NCBI GenBank assembly: GCA_002343715.1
Contig: DDSA01000079.1
Coordinates: forward strand, 1 to 11,125
Reading direction: 5' to 3'
DNA: 11,125 nt
DNA from: Phycisphaerales bacterium UBA2402
GTDB lineage: Bacteria > Planctomycetota > Phycisphaerae > Phycisphaerales > UBA1924
Numbering within the stretch: position 1 is the stretch's first letter; each line of letters starts with the position of its first letter. Shown here one piece after another: positions 1-7,421 of the stretch. The position numbers were made by a program, and so were the translations under genes. A model generated the notes under the pieces. It did not search any database. It had not been told where the DNA came from and saw only the letters and a list, made by a program, of their open reading frames with translations.

Positions 1-534
1 TTCATCGACAGCATGCGCACCATGGCGCCGATCATCGCCATGGCCTTCTTCGCGGCCCAGTTCGTCGAGTGCTTCAAGTTCTCCAGGCTCGACGCGATGC
101 TGGCGAACGCGGGCGGCGCGGCCCTCTTCCACGCCGGGCTTCCCACGCCCGCGATGCTCGCGGGGATCGTGGTGCTGACGATGATCATCAACATCCTCAT
201 GTCGTCGATGAGCGCGAAGTGGACGGCCCTCTCGGTCATCCTGGTGCCGATGATGATGATGGCCGGCGTCAGCCCCGAGCTCACGCAGGTCGCCTACCGC
301 GTCGGGGACTCGTGCACGAACATCGTGACCCCGCTCAACAGTTACATCGTGATCATCCTCGCGACGGTGCAGAAGTACCGCAAGAACGCCGGGATCGGGG
401 ATCTCATCGCCCTGATGCTCCCCTACTCGGTGATCTTTGCAATCGTCTGGATTCTCTTCCTCCTGGGGTGGGTGGCATTGGGCATCCCGCTCGGGCCGTC
501 GGGCCCGCTGGAATACACCCCCCCGCTTCAATGA
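1..534 (+). CDS. AbgT-family transporter, C-terminal part (5' end outside window)
   Basis: This is the C-terminal 177 residues of an inner-membrane AbgT-family transporter; the reading frame is open at base 1 and ends with TGA. The family contains E. coli AbgT (p-aminobenzoyl-glutamate uptake) and MtrF/YdaH-type pumps linked to antimetabolite efflux. The call rests on SSMSAKW at visible residues 68-74, SPE at 91-93 and AYRVGDSCTNIVTPLNSY at 98-115. W74, P92, R100 and D103 have exactly the spacing I recall for the functionally important W420, P438, R446 and D449 of MtrF. Several hydrophobic segments are visible, including one near the C-terminus (about residues 140-160), followed by the family-like ending GIPLGPSGPLEY. 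Family members are about 500 residues, so roughly two thirds lie to the left. Family is secure; substrate and direction of transport cannot be told from this fragment. Confidence 0.93.
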   Translation, partial: FIDSMRTMAPIIAMAFFAAQFVECFKFSRLDAMLANAGGAALFHAGLPTPAMLAGIVVLTMIINILMSSMSAKWTALSVILVPMMMMAGVSPELTQVAYRVGDSCTNIVTPLNSYIVIILATVQKYRKNAGIGDLIALMLPYSVIFAIVWILFLLGWVALGIPLGPSGPLEYTPPLQ

Positions 535-563
535 GAATCGGGGAAAGTCGTTCACGCCCGTCG

Positions 564-569
564 TATACT
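564..569 (+). promoter_or_regulatory. Possible -10 box of the tRNA-Ser gene
   Basis: TATACT lies 11 nt before the first base of the tRNA, in the 46-bp gap after the transporter stop. The position suits a -10 element that starts transcription just upstream of the mature tRNA. No good -35 hexamer is seen 16-18 bp further upstream, so the tRNA may instead be co-transcribed with the transporter gene. Confidence 0.35.
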
Positions 570-580
570 TCCATTCGCTC

Positions 581-668
581 GGAGAGATGCCAGAGCGGCT
601 GAATGGGCCGGTCTCGAAAACCGGTATCGCCCTTGTGGCGATCGGGAGTTCGAATCTCCCTCTCTCCG
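581..668 (+). tRNA. tRNA-Ser, anticodon CGA
   Basis: A complete class II tRNA can be folded by eye. The acceptor stem GGAGAGA (581-587) pairs with TCTCTCC (661-667), with G668 as discriminator base, as expected for serine. The anticodon stem CCGGT/ACCGG (608-612 and 620-624) encloses the loop CTCGAAA, with anticodon CGA at 615-617 reading the serine codon UCG. The long variable arm ATCGCC-CTTGT-GGCGAT (626-642) is the class II hallmark. The T arm is GGGAG-TTCGAAT-CTCCC (644-660). The 3' CCA is not encoded (CTT follows), so it must be added after transcription. A T6 run at 675-680 follows but has no clear hairpin in front of it. Confidence 0.97.
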
Positions 669-766
669 CTTTCATTTTTTACGAAGCTTCCATGCCGCCA
701 AGTGCCAACCTTCGGTGACGGCAGGCGTTCGTGGTGCATCCCGCATCGCCGCGCGGTGCGAGTCTC

Positions 767-3574
767 TCAGCCGCACGCGTGTGCTCGCAGATACGAAGCC
801 CACTTTCCGGAGTCGGCCTGTTCATTTCCCGGCTCACCGCCGCCCGCGAGCCACTCCATCACTCGATTCAAGAGGTACGCCCCCGCGTGTTCCGCGTGAT
901 CCAGCGTGCTCACGGCGAGCACCCCCGACCCCACGGGGGCCGCGAAGAGCAGGTCCCACACCTTCGGCACGCCCGAATCGTGAGTCTGAAAGAACCGCAC
1001 GAGCGGCGACACGGTATCGGCCAGGCCGAGTTCCCCCGTGGGCACCGCGCGCTGAAAGCGCTTCGTCAGATCGTGGTGCAAGAGATCGGCGACCCAATCA
1101 CTGTCACCGTCCACCAGCGGGCCCCGCTCCACCACGAAAGGCACGCCCGACCACTGCATCAACGTCTTCGCGTCCAGCCCGCCCTCCGCTTGGGAGGCCA
1201 GCACGAGCGCGCGGCCGCCCCGCTCGATCCAATCAAGTATGTCGTTCGTCACCCGGCGGGTGACAACGGGGGTGTTCGTCGGTGTGGAAGCGTCGATGTG
1301 CACGACGGGCGCCGCGGGGAATAGCGAGACGGGATCGGGCCATCGCGCCGACCAGGACTTCACCGGCAGACCCCACCCGCTGGAGTAGCCCCGCTCTTCA
1401 AAGGGAATCTCACGCTCGGCTCGCGTGTACGGCGGGACATCGGCGATCTGACACGCCGCCGCGTGGTTCTTCGGGAACGCCCAGAACCGCCATTGGTTCG
1501 CCGCTCCACCCTCCAAATCGGCGCGAACGGTGCGCACGAGGGGTCGATCAGCCATGGTCGGCGGGAGTATCACGCGTGGCTCCGCCCACGACACGCTCCC
1601 AGCGGACGCGGCCACCGGGAGTCTGCATGTTCCTTCGGGCGTGATGACGCCGATCTCTCCCGCCAGGTCGTGCGGTGTGAAGTTGGACCATCCGATGCGC
1701 AGCGCCGCGCCGAGGTCACACCGCAGCCCGCGGGTTTCGCCCGGAGATGAGCAGAGCAACGCCGCGTCGGCGAGGAAGGGCACGAGTTCCTCCGGCGAGT
1801 ATCGCCAGCGGTCGAGTTCATCGAGAAATCCGCAGCGGCACGCGGGCACATCGCGCAGATGGTTCATCACCCAGCCCGCGTTGTCGGGGTCCGTGCGCAG
1901 CACCTCGCTCTGGAACGCGCGGATGGTCAGCGCGTGCGCGTGGGCCTGGCGTCTGAACCTCTCGAGCGTCGCCGCGCCGTAGCGCCGGGCGATGCCGTCC
2001 TCGATCTCGCGGCATACACGCAGGCCGCGTGTCCGCCACCAGGCGGATTGATGCCCGCCCCGGATGGCCTCCGGCGACGGCCAGGCGTTGCTCAGGATCG
2101 TCTCGCCCATGATGAACGGCTTGCGGGGATCGGGGAGCGCATCGATGGCCGCCCGGACATCCTTGACATACTCCACCCACCGACCGCTGTTGTCGTAGGT
2201 GTGCTCGTCGTACAGGTCGGTCTGGCCGGGATCGGACCACGCGAAGAACGCCGTCTGCACCTGCCGCAGCGTTCGGGGCAGCATCTCGCGCGAACGCCCC
2301 CACCACCACGCCGCGAGGTCTTTGTCGAACGCCTCGTGCTCGCACGCCCCGCTCACGATCACCACGCTGGGGTGGGCCGCATCGCGCCGGAAAAAGGCCT
2401 CGTACAGGCGGCGGTATTCCGCGTTCCACTCCGGGCCCATGCGGCTCTTCCACACCGGGTGCTCCTGCCAGATGAGCATGCCGACCTCATCGGCGGCGCG
2501 GTAGAAGTGCTCGGGCAAGTAGACCATGCAGCAGCAGACGCAGTTGAAGCCGCGGGCCTTGAGTTCGCGGAAACGTTCGACACATTCCGTGTGCGTCGGA
2601 GCCGGGGCGATGTGCGCCGGCTCGTGACCCCAATCGAGCACGCCTCGGATCAGCAGGGGCGAGCCGTTCAGCAGGACGCGTCGGTTCTCCGGCCCGCCGG
2701 TGCGGACATCGCGGAAGCCGAAGGTTTGTTCGGCCAGGTCGAGCGTCATGAACCGTCCGCCCCAACTCGGGCGCGTGATGCGCACGAGCAGTGTGTACAG
2801 CGTCGGCGACCAGAGCGACCAGAGTTCGGGCGATGGAACGCGCAGGTGCCCCTCCCAGCCCGTCGCGCCCGGTTCTAGGGTGCCGCGGGTTCTGGCCGAG
2901 TCCCAGGCGGATCGGTCCATGGGCGGCCGCGCGGCGGCGGGCCGCACGGAGAGTTCGATATCCGCCGGCCCATACCCCGTCCGCAGGTCGAGGCGCACCC
3001 GAACCCGCCCATCCGCCGGGTCCGCATCGACCCAGATACCGCCGGGCGGTATGGACCAATCGCCGGTGCACCGCAGCGACACCCCGCCCCAGATGCCCGC
3101 GTGCTGCAGGCTGAGCACATCGTGGAAGCCCTTGGTGATATGACCGTTCTCGGTGAGGACGCCGGGCGCGGGACGAGGGGCGTGGTGCTGGTCGATTCGA
3201 ACCATCAGTTCGGCGCGCCCCTCGTGATCGCGCAGGGCATCGGTCGCGTCGAGATCGAAGGGGACAAAGTCGCCGGTATGCTCGCCGATACGGACACCCC
3301 GCACCCACGCCTCGCACTCCGTCGCCACGCTCTCGAATCGGATGAAGGCCCTCCCGCCCGCCTCGAAGACGCGGGGGTTGATCCGCGGCAGCGTGCGCCG
3401 GTACCAGGCAACCCCTCGGGCATCCGGCCCGAGCGTGTGTTGCCACGGCCCGACCGGGTCCATCAGGATCCACCCCTCATCGGGCGCATGCTCCCACCAA
3501 CGCTCCGCGATCCCCTTGTTCTCGGGGTCAAGGCGGACGTGCCAGGGACCGCGGAGGGAGCGTGGCGGGGCCAT
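767..3574 (-). CDS. Divergent glycoside hydrolase family 2-like protein
   Basis: This 935-aa protein has the GH2 domain order: an N-terminal jelly-roll sugar-binding domain (about 1-170, beginning LRGPWHVRLDPE), an immunoglobulin-like domain (about 180-290), a TIM barrel (about 295-560), then a C-terminal region whose GGRALVLAS stretch (near 786-794) hints at a Rossmann or amidotransferase-like fold. HPSVVIVSGACEHE (401-414) aligns with the HPS...NE acid/base motif, giving E412 as acid/base, but the usual Asn is C411. FIMGE (487-491) gives E491 as likely nucleophile. The family's N-x-V-R-T-S-H motif is replaced by NCVCCCM (344-350). There is no signal peptide, so it is probably cytoplasmic unless exported in some other way. 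ATG 3574 is chosen over GTG 3580 because GAAGG sits 8 nt before it. It lies 15 nt downstream of the lipoprotein gene. Superfamily is likely; substrate is unknown. Confidence 0.88.
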   Translation of the reverse strand: MAPPRSLRGPWHVRLDPENKGIAERWWEHAPDEGWILMDPVGPWQHTLGPDARGVAWYRRTLPRINPRVFEAGGRAFIRFESVATECEAWVRGVRIGEHTGDFVPFDLDATDALRDHEGRAELMVRIDQHHAPRPAPGVLTENGHITKGFHDVLSLQHAGIWGGVSLRCTGDWSIPPGGIWVDADPADGRVRVRLDLRTGYGPADIELSVRPAAARPPMDRSAWDSARTRGTLEPGATGWEGHLRVPSPELWSLWSPTLYTLLVRITRPSWGGRFMTLDLAEQTFGFRDVRTGGPENRRVLLNGSPLLIRGVLDWGHEPAHIAPAPTHTECVERFRELKARGFNCVCCCMVYLPEHFYRAADEVGMLIWQEHPVWKSRMGPEWNAEYRRLYEAFFRRDAAHPSVVIVSGACEHEAFDKDLAAWWWGRSREMLPRTLRQVQTAFFAWSDPGQTDLYDEHTYDNSGRWVEYVKDVRAAIDALPDPRKPFIMGETILSNAWPSPEAIRGGHQSAWWRTRGLRVCREIEDGIARRYGAATLERFRRQAHAHALTIRAFQSEVLRTDPDNAGWVMNHLRDVPACRCGFLDELDRWRYSPEELVPFLADAALLCSSPGETRGLRCDLGAALRIGWSNFTPHDLAGEIGVITPEGTCRLPVAASAGSVSWAEPRVILPPTMADRPLVRTVRADLEGGAANQWRFWAFPKNHAAACQIADVPPYTRAEREIPFEERGYSSGWGLPVKSWSARWPDPVSLFPAAPVVHIDASTPTNTPVVTRRVTNDILDWIERGGRALVLASQAEGGLDAKTLMQWSGVPFVVERGPLVDGDSDWVADLLHHDLTKRFQRAVPTGELGLADTVSPLVRFFQTHDSGVPKVWDLLFAAPVGSGVLAVSTLDHAEHAGAYLLNRVMEWLAGGGEPGNEQADSGKWASYLRAHACG

Positions 3575-3582
3575 GGGCACTG

Positions 3583-3587
3583 CCTTC
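3583..3587 (-). promoter_or_regulatory. Shine-Dalgarno site deciding the GH2 start
   Basis: GAAGG on the minus strand lies 8 nt before ATG 3574. It would be only 2 nt from the alternative GTG at 3580, which is too close, so the ATG is preferred. Confidence 0.5.
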
Positions 3588-3589
3588 GG

Positions 3590-4102
3590 CTAGTTGTTCT
3601 CCGCTCGGATGGCCTTGACAGCCTCCGCGGCCGCCGCCGCCACCGCATCGAGGGCTTCGCGGCAATCCGTCAACGAACCCGGGCCTTCCGGCAGGCCCCG
3701 GTTCAGCGCGGTCGCGGAGGCGTCAAGGCGGACCACGGCCCGATCCGCCGCGGCGAGAAAGACACCAGAGGCGGGAAGATCCGCACCTGTCTTTGTGATC
3801 GCATCGCGTACAGAATCGGCCCGCCTGGCCAGTTCCCACCCCCACGACTGAACGATTCCACCCGCCTCGGACATCGTGAGACGCGGCGGCCTAGCGGCGA
3901 GGTCGTCGGCGGTATGTTGAATGTCCGCGGCGGCTTCGGCGGCGATGTCACCCGCCTGCCTGATCCTCAGAGCGATGCGCTCCAGCCCATCCGGCGGAAG
4001 ATCGGCGCGGGCCTTGTGGTAGATCGAGCAGGAAACAAGGCCGCTGCCGAACCCCGTCCCCACTCCGCCCGCCACCACTAGCCACAACACCCATCGGATC
4101 AT
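3590..4102 (-). CDS. Small helical envelope protein, probable lipoprotein, function unknown
   Basis: The product is 170 aa. The N-terminus has R3, a hydrophobic stretch (about 4-23) rich in Gly and Val, and L22-V23-S24-C25, which fits the lipobox and makes C25 a candidate lipidation site. It could otherwise be a single-pass anchored protein. The rest (about 30-168) is rich in Ala, Asp, Glu and Arg with heptad-like spacing, interrupted near 71-77 and 106-113. This suggests three or four amphipathic helices in an antiparallel bundle facing the periplasm. No enzyme motif is visible and I do not recognise the family. The start at 4102 is chosen over an upstream in-frame start at 4366 because it has AGGAG 7 nt before it and begins the hydrophobic segment; the longer form would overlap the divergent gene. 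It ends 15 nt before the GH2 gene, so the two probably form one transcript. Confidence 0.78.
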   Translation of the reverse strand: MIRWVLWLVVAGGVGTGFGSGLVSCSIYHKARADLPPDGLERIALRIRQAGDIAAEAAADIQHTADDLAARPPRLTMSEAGGIVQSWGWELARRADSVRDAITKTGADLPASGVFLAAADRAVVRLDASATALNRGLPEGPGSLTDCREALDAVAAAAAEAVKAIRAENN

Positions 4103-4109
4103 CGGTCGG

Positions 4110-4114
4110 CTCCT
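4110..4114 (-). promoter_or_regulatory. Shine-Dalgarno site deciding the lipoprotein start
   Basis: AGGAG on the minus strand lies 7 nt before ATG 4102. It supports this internal start over the longer reading frame that would run into the divergent gene. Confidence 0.65.
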
Positions 4115-4186
4115 GCAAGCACGGATACACTCATCGTCACTCGACACAGTAGCAGTCGTCGCCGCGAATTCCTGAACACGCCCGCC

Positions 4187-5368
4187 ATGAATCACCGTGC
4201 CGGTATCCGATTCCCGCGACCGTCCCGATCGGCCGTGGTCGCGGCGGCGGCGGTGCTCGCGTTGTTCCCCGCCATCGAAGCGAGCAAAGCGCACGAAACG
4301 GATCAGTACACCCTGCCGCTCGACCGGCGCTTCGCCGACCTGGGCAACTACCTGGACGCGGTGCATACCCGTGCCATCGAGGACTCGGTGCAGTCCATCA
4401 ACGCGCAGATCCGAACCGCGTTGAGAGACCGCAACGAATCACGCCGGGCCGAGCGGCTGGCGGCGTTGCACGAGCCACGGAGGCTGGTCAAGGCCGTGTA
4501 CGGGAAGTTCAATGATGCCTTCACCGAGATCCTCGACATCGAGGACGCGGTGCGCGGCGACTGGGCGAGAACGTCCTTCCCCGACCAGGTTACTGCGAAC
4601 CTGACGGTCGATTGGATCTACACCTACACCCACCTGCCGATTGATCCGCGCCGTCTGATCCTGGTCTGGCAGTCTTCGACGATCAAGGCGCACGGCGTGT
4701 ACTTCGGCACCGACAAACTGAGCCACTTCCACCATATGGGAATGTTCTACTACGACACCTACCGCGCCTTTCTCCGCGAAGGGAAAACGAACAAGGATGC
4801 CCTGGCCGCGACCATCGCTCAATATTCGGACGCCGGGATCATCGGAGAGAACGCGCTCCTCGGTTTCATTCCAACGGGCGTCTATTCCAACGCGGACCTG
4901 GTGGCGAACCTGTGCGGGTTCAAGTTCTACCAGAACATCACCGAGCCGGTCACCCTGAAGGGGCGGGTGTGCCCGCCGCTGGTGGTGCGGGTCGGTCCGT
5001 ACTGGCGTCTGAACCGCCATGTCCGGCCCGAATCGGGGTGGTTCGGCGAGTTCATCAGCGATCACTGGAACGAAGCCCTCAACCCGAACCGGTTCGCGGA
5101 CCCCTACATCGCCCGAAACGTGGCCTCGGAGATGCGCAAGCGTTCAGCGAACATCGTGACGTTCTACACCACCATCGACAACCGCCCCGGCGATGCCGTG
5201 TATTACGACTTCCTGGCCGAGAAACTCAAGACCTACTACGGCGAGCCGTACGGCCACAGGGGCGTGCACGATGAGCTACTCACCATCGGCAACACCTGCA
5301 TCCCCGAACTCGAACACCGAACGGCCGAGCGTGACCGAGCCGCGACCCGATCGGGCGTGCTTCCGTAA
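4187..5368 (+). CDS. Exported protein of unknown function with a DKLSHF motif
   Basis: The product is 393 aa. A basic, Arg-rich N-terminus (1-14) is followed by the hydrophobic stretch SAVVAAAAVLALFPAI (15-30) and a likely signal peptidase I site ASKA|HE after residue 35, so the mature protein should be periplasmic or exported. The best conserved-looking block is residues 171-250: FGTDKLSHFHHMG (173-185) with clustered D176, H180, H182 and H183, then SDAGIIGENALLG (214-226), TGVYSNADLVANL (230-242) and GFKFYQN. This pattern of acidic and His residues with short hydrophobic helices recalls uncharacterised exported families with a DKxxHF signature (DUF2279/YfiM-like is a tentative comparison). 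It could bind metal. No Shine-Dalgarno is visible before ATG 4187. It diverges from the lipoprotein gene across an 84-bp gap and converges on yqiK. Confidence 0.85.
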   Translation: MNHRAGIRFPRPSRSAVVAAAAVLALFPAIEASKAHETDQYTLPLDRRFADLGNYLDAVHTRAIEDSVQSINAQIRTALRDRNESRRAERLAALHEPRRLVKAVYGKFNDAFTEILDIEDAVRGDWARTSFPDQVTANLTVDWIYTYTHLPIDPRRLILVWQSSTIKAHGVYFGTDKLSHFHHMGMFYYDTYRAFLREGKTNKDALAATIAQYSDAGIIGENALLGFIPTGVYSNADLVANLCGFKFYQNITEPVTLKGRVCPPLVVRVGPYWRLNRHVRPESGWFGEFISDHWNEALNPNRFADPYIARNVASEMRKRSANIVTFYTTIDNRPGDAVYYDFLAEKLKTYYGEPYGHRGVHDELLTIGNTCIPELEHRTAERDRAATRSGVLP

Positions 5369-5369
5369 A

Positions 5370-5399
5370 GCGGTCCCCGCCGTTCCCGGCGGTGACCGC
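5370..5399. terminator. Two-way terminator hairpin between convergent genes
   Basis: A near-perfect inverted repeat fills the 38-bp gap between the two stop codons. The outer arms GCGGTC (5370-5375) and GACCGC (5394-5399) pair fully. After one C/T mismatch, the inner arms CCGCCG (5377-5382) and CGGCGG (5387-5392) pair around a TTCC loop. The stem is therefore 12 bp and almost all G-C. A short TTT follows on the minus strand and there is no long T tract on the plus strand, so it may act as a weak intrinsic terminator or as an RNA 3'-end stabiliser for both genes. Confidence 0.65.
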
Positions 5400-5406
5400 G
5401 GATCAG

Positions 5407-7323
5407 TCAGGCTTTCTCGCCTTCGTCCTTAGGCTTAGTGGCGGTCGTTCGGATCAGCGACTCGGCGTTCGCCGGGTCCACATCCACACCCGTGAACTTC
5501 TTGATGAGGGCCGCGATGGCCACGCCGAAAGCAGCACCGCCCGCGTTGGCGGCGTCCTTCAGCCCTGGTGGAAGAGTCTGGTTCAGACCATCGGCGAAGT
5601 GGCCGAGGCTCTGACCCTGGGTGATCGCGGCGAGCATCCGCTGGGCCGTCATGGGATCGCCGTAGATGGTCATCTGGGCGCTGGCGAGGGCCTTGCCCGC
5701 CGCTTCGGCGGCGGCGATGCGGGCCTGCTTCTCCGCCTCGATCTTGGCCAGTTCGACCTGCAGGTCCAGCGCGATGCGCTCGAACTTGGCCTTGCCTTCC
5801 AGTTCGCGGATGTTCACCGTGACCTGGGCATCGGAGACTTTCACCTGCTCCTGCGCAACATTGACCGGGACCATGGCGATGGCCCGGTCGCCCTCGGCCT
5901 TGAGCCCCGCGGCTTTCTTGTCGGCCTCGGCGAGCGCAACCCGCGCCTCGGCCTGCTTGGTCGCCGCGACCTGCTGACCTTCGGCCTCCTTCACCTGCCG
6001 GTACGCGACCACGTCGGCCTGCATGTGCTGCTCGATGCGCACCTGCTCGACGACGGCCTGCTTGCCGATGATGGCCTTTTCCTTTTCGCGCTCGGCGGTG
6101 GCCTTGACCTCGACGGTGACGACGGCCTGCTCCGCCGCCTTTCGCTCCTGCTCGGCGGCGAGTTGCTCGGCCTCCTTGGCGGCCTGGCGGCGTTCGGCCT
6201 CGGCGATGGCGATGAGTTTTTCACGCAAGGTGAGTTCCGTCGCGCGTTCCTTCTCGATCCGGGCGACCTGGGCCGCCTTCTCGCGCTCCTGGTTCGCCAC
6301 CTCGACCATCTTGTCCTGCTCGACCTGGCGGAGTTTGACCACCTGCTCGCTCTCGACCCGAGCCACGCCCGCGAGCTTGTTCTGCTCGGCCTCGTACGAG
6401 GCGGCCTTCTGGTCCGCCAACGCCTTGGCGATCGCCTTTTCCGCCTCGGCCTCGGCGCGGGCCTTGGCCTCGATCACCTGCTGGGCCGCGATCTGCTGGG
6501 TGGTTGTCACGTTCTGCTGCGTGACCTTCAGTTCGGCCGCCTGCGTGACCTCGTTGCGCAGGACGCGCTGGGCCTGCACCTGACGGGTGATCGTCGCGGC
6601 CCCCTGCGCATCAAAGACGTTCTGATCCGGCTTCATCGCCGTCAGCGGGGCCTGGTCGAGTTTGCTGATCGTCACGCTCTCGAGCGTCAGGCCGTTGGCC
6701 CGCAGGTCCTCGGTCACGCTGTCCTGAACGGCCTTGGCGAACTCGGCCCGCTTGGCGTTGAGGTCCTCCAGCGTCTGGGTCGCGGCAACGTTGCGCAGCA
6801 CGCTGACCAGTTTTTCCATCACCAGGTCCTTGACCGCGGACGGATCCGCGGAGAGCGCCCCCAGGCTCGTGGCCGCCTGCATGATGCTCTCGGGCTCCTT
6901 CTGCACGCGGCAGAAGAAGTTGGCCGTCACGTCGGCCCGGAGATAGTCACCCGTGATCAGCGCATCGGGCCCGTTGCGCTCCACCTCGATCTTGAACGTC
7001 TTGACCGACACGGGGATTACCTCGTGCACCACGGGGATCACGATCGCGCCGCCGTCGATCACGCACTTACGACCGCCCACGCCGGTGCGGACGAAGGCCT
7101 CGTCCGCCGCGGTCTTGCGGTACAGCCGCGTGATGATGACCAGCACCGCGAAGACCAGCGACACCGCCAGCCCGAAGCCCGAGATCACCGCCTTGCTCGA
7201 CGGTGGGATCAGGTCGCCCTTCACCAGGAAGGGCGCGACGATCAGGACCATGCCGGCCATTACGCCCATCACGAGAAAGAACGTCAGCGATCCTTGACTC
7301 CGACCCGATTGTGTATTGCGCAT
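5407..7323 (-). CDS. yqiK: Flotillin-like SPFH-domain protein, YqiK family
   Basis: This 638-aa membrane scaffold protein belongs to the flotillin/YqiK branch of the SPFH family, which forms membrane microdomains. Two hydrophobic segments (about 13-34 and 46-66) are followed by RLYRKTAADEAFVRTG (66-81) and GGAIVIPVVHEVIPVSVKT (91-109), near-diagnostic for YqiK. The SPFH domain spans about 70-235. A very long Ala/Glu/Lys/Gln coiled coil (about 245-545) follows, as in flotillins, for oligomerisation. The C-terminal part (about 550-638) is less ordered, with an Ala/Gly-rich hydrophobic patch at 591-608. At 638 aa it is longer than E. coli YqiK (about 550), and it has a second hydrophobic segment before the SPFH domain. 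Start ATG 7323 has GGAG 5 nt upstream. It follows yqiJ after 98 nt, so it is probably in the same transcript. Confidence 0.95.
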   Translation of the reverse strand: MRNTQSGRSQGSLTFFLVMGVMAGMVLIVAPFLVKGDLIPPSSKAVISGFGLAVSLVFAVLVIITRLYRKTAADEAFVRTGVGGRKCVIDGGAIVIPVVHEVIPVSVKTFKIEVERNGPDALITGDYLRADVTANFFCRVQKEPESIMQAATSLGALSADPSAVKDLVMEKLVSVLRNVAATQTLEDLNAKRAEFAKAVQDSVTEDLRANGLTLESVTISKLDQAPLTAMKPDQNVFDAQGAATITRQVQAQRVLRNEVTQAAELKVTQQNVTTTQQIAAQQVIEAKARAEAEAEKAIAKALADQKAASYEAEQNKLAGVARVESEQVVKLRQVEQDKMVEVANQEREKAAQVARIEKERATELTLREKLIAIAEAERRQAAKEAEQLAAEQERKAAEQAVVTVEVKATAEREKEKAIIGKQAVVEQVRIEQHMQADVVAYRQVKEAEGQQVAATKQAEARVALAEADKKAAGLKAEGDRAIAMVPVNVAQEQVKVSDAQVTVNIRELEGKAKFERIALDLQVELAKIEAEKQARIAAAEAAGKALASAQMTIYGDPMTAQRMLAAITQGQSLGHFADGLNQTLPPGLKDAANAGGAAFGVAIAALIKKFTGVDVDPANAESLIRTTATKPKDEGEKA

Positions 7324-7328
7324 ACGTG

Positions 7329-7332
7329 CTCC
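7329..7332 (-). promoter_or_regulatory. Shine-Dalgarno site of yqiK
   Basis: GGAG on the minus strand lies 5 nt before ATG 7323. An independent ribosome site shows that translation of yqiK does not need coupling to yqiJ. Confidence 0.55.
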
Positions 7333-7421
7333 AATCCTCTCTCAGAACCCGGGGCGGACAATAGCCCGAGGTCGCCACGCACGACCTGCTCCCGGCCACC
7401 CGACCGCTTCACAAAACTCTG

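Noticed and set aside
581..720. The tRNA-Ser gene as a possible integration site of a mobile element
   Set aside because: No integrase, no repeat of the tRNA 3' end, and no composition change downstream were seen within the window.
691..723. Imperfect inverted repeat TGCCG/CGGCA between tRNA-Ser and the GH2-like gene as a terminator
   Set aside because: Only 5 bp pair cleanly with internal mismatches, and the nearby T run is on the wrong side for the minus-strand gene.
1859..2878. A 339-codon open frame on the plus strand opposite the GH2-like gene
   Set aside because: Arg/Ala/Pro-rich translation with no motif, signal or ribosome site, and fully inside a better supported minus-strand gene.
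3101..4081. A 326-codon open frame on the plus strand crossing two minus-strand genes
   Set aside because: It spans the junction of the GH2-like and lipoprotein genes in antisense, has a composition typical of shadow frames, and shows no recognisable domain.
4103..4366. N-terminal extension of the lipoprotein gene to a start at 4366
   Set aside because: It would overlap the divergent exported-protein gene and bury the hydrophobic leader at residue 90; AGGAG before ATG 4102 supports the short form.
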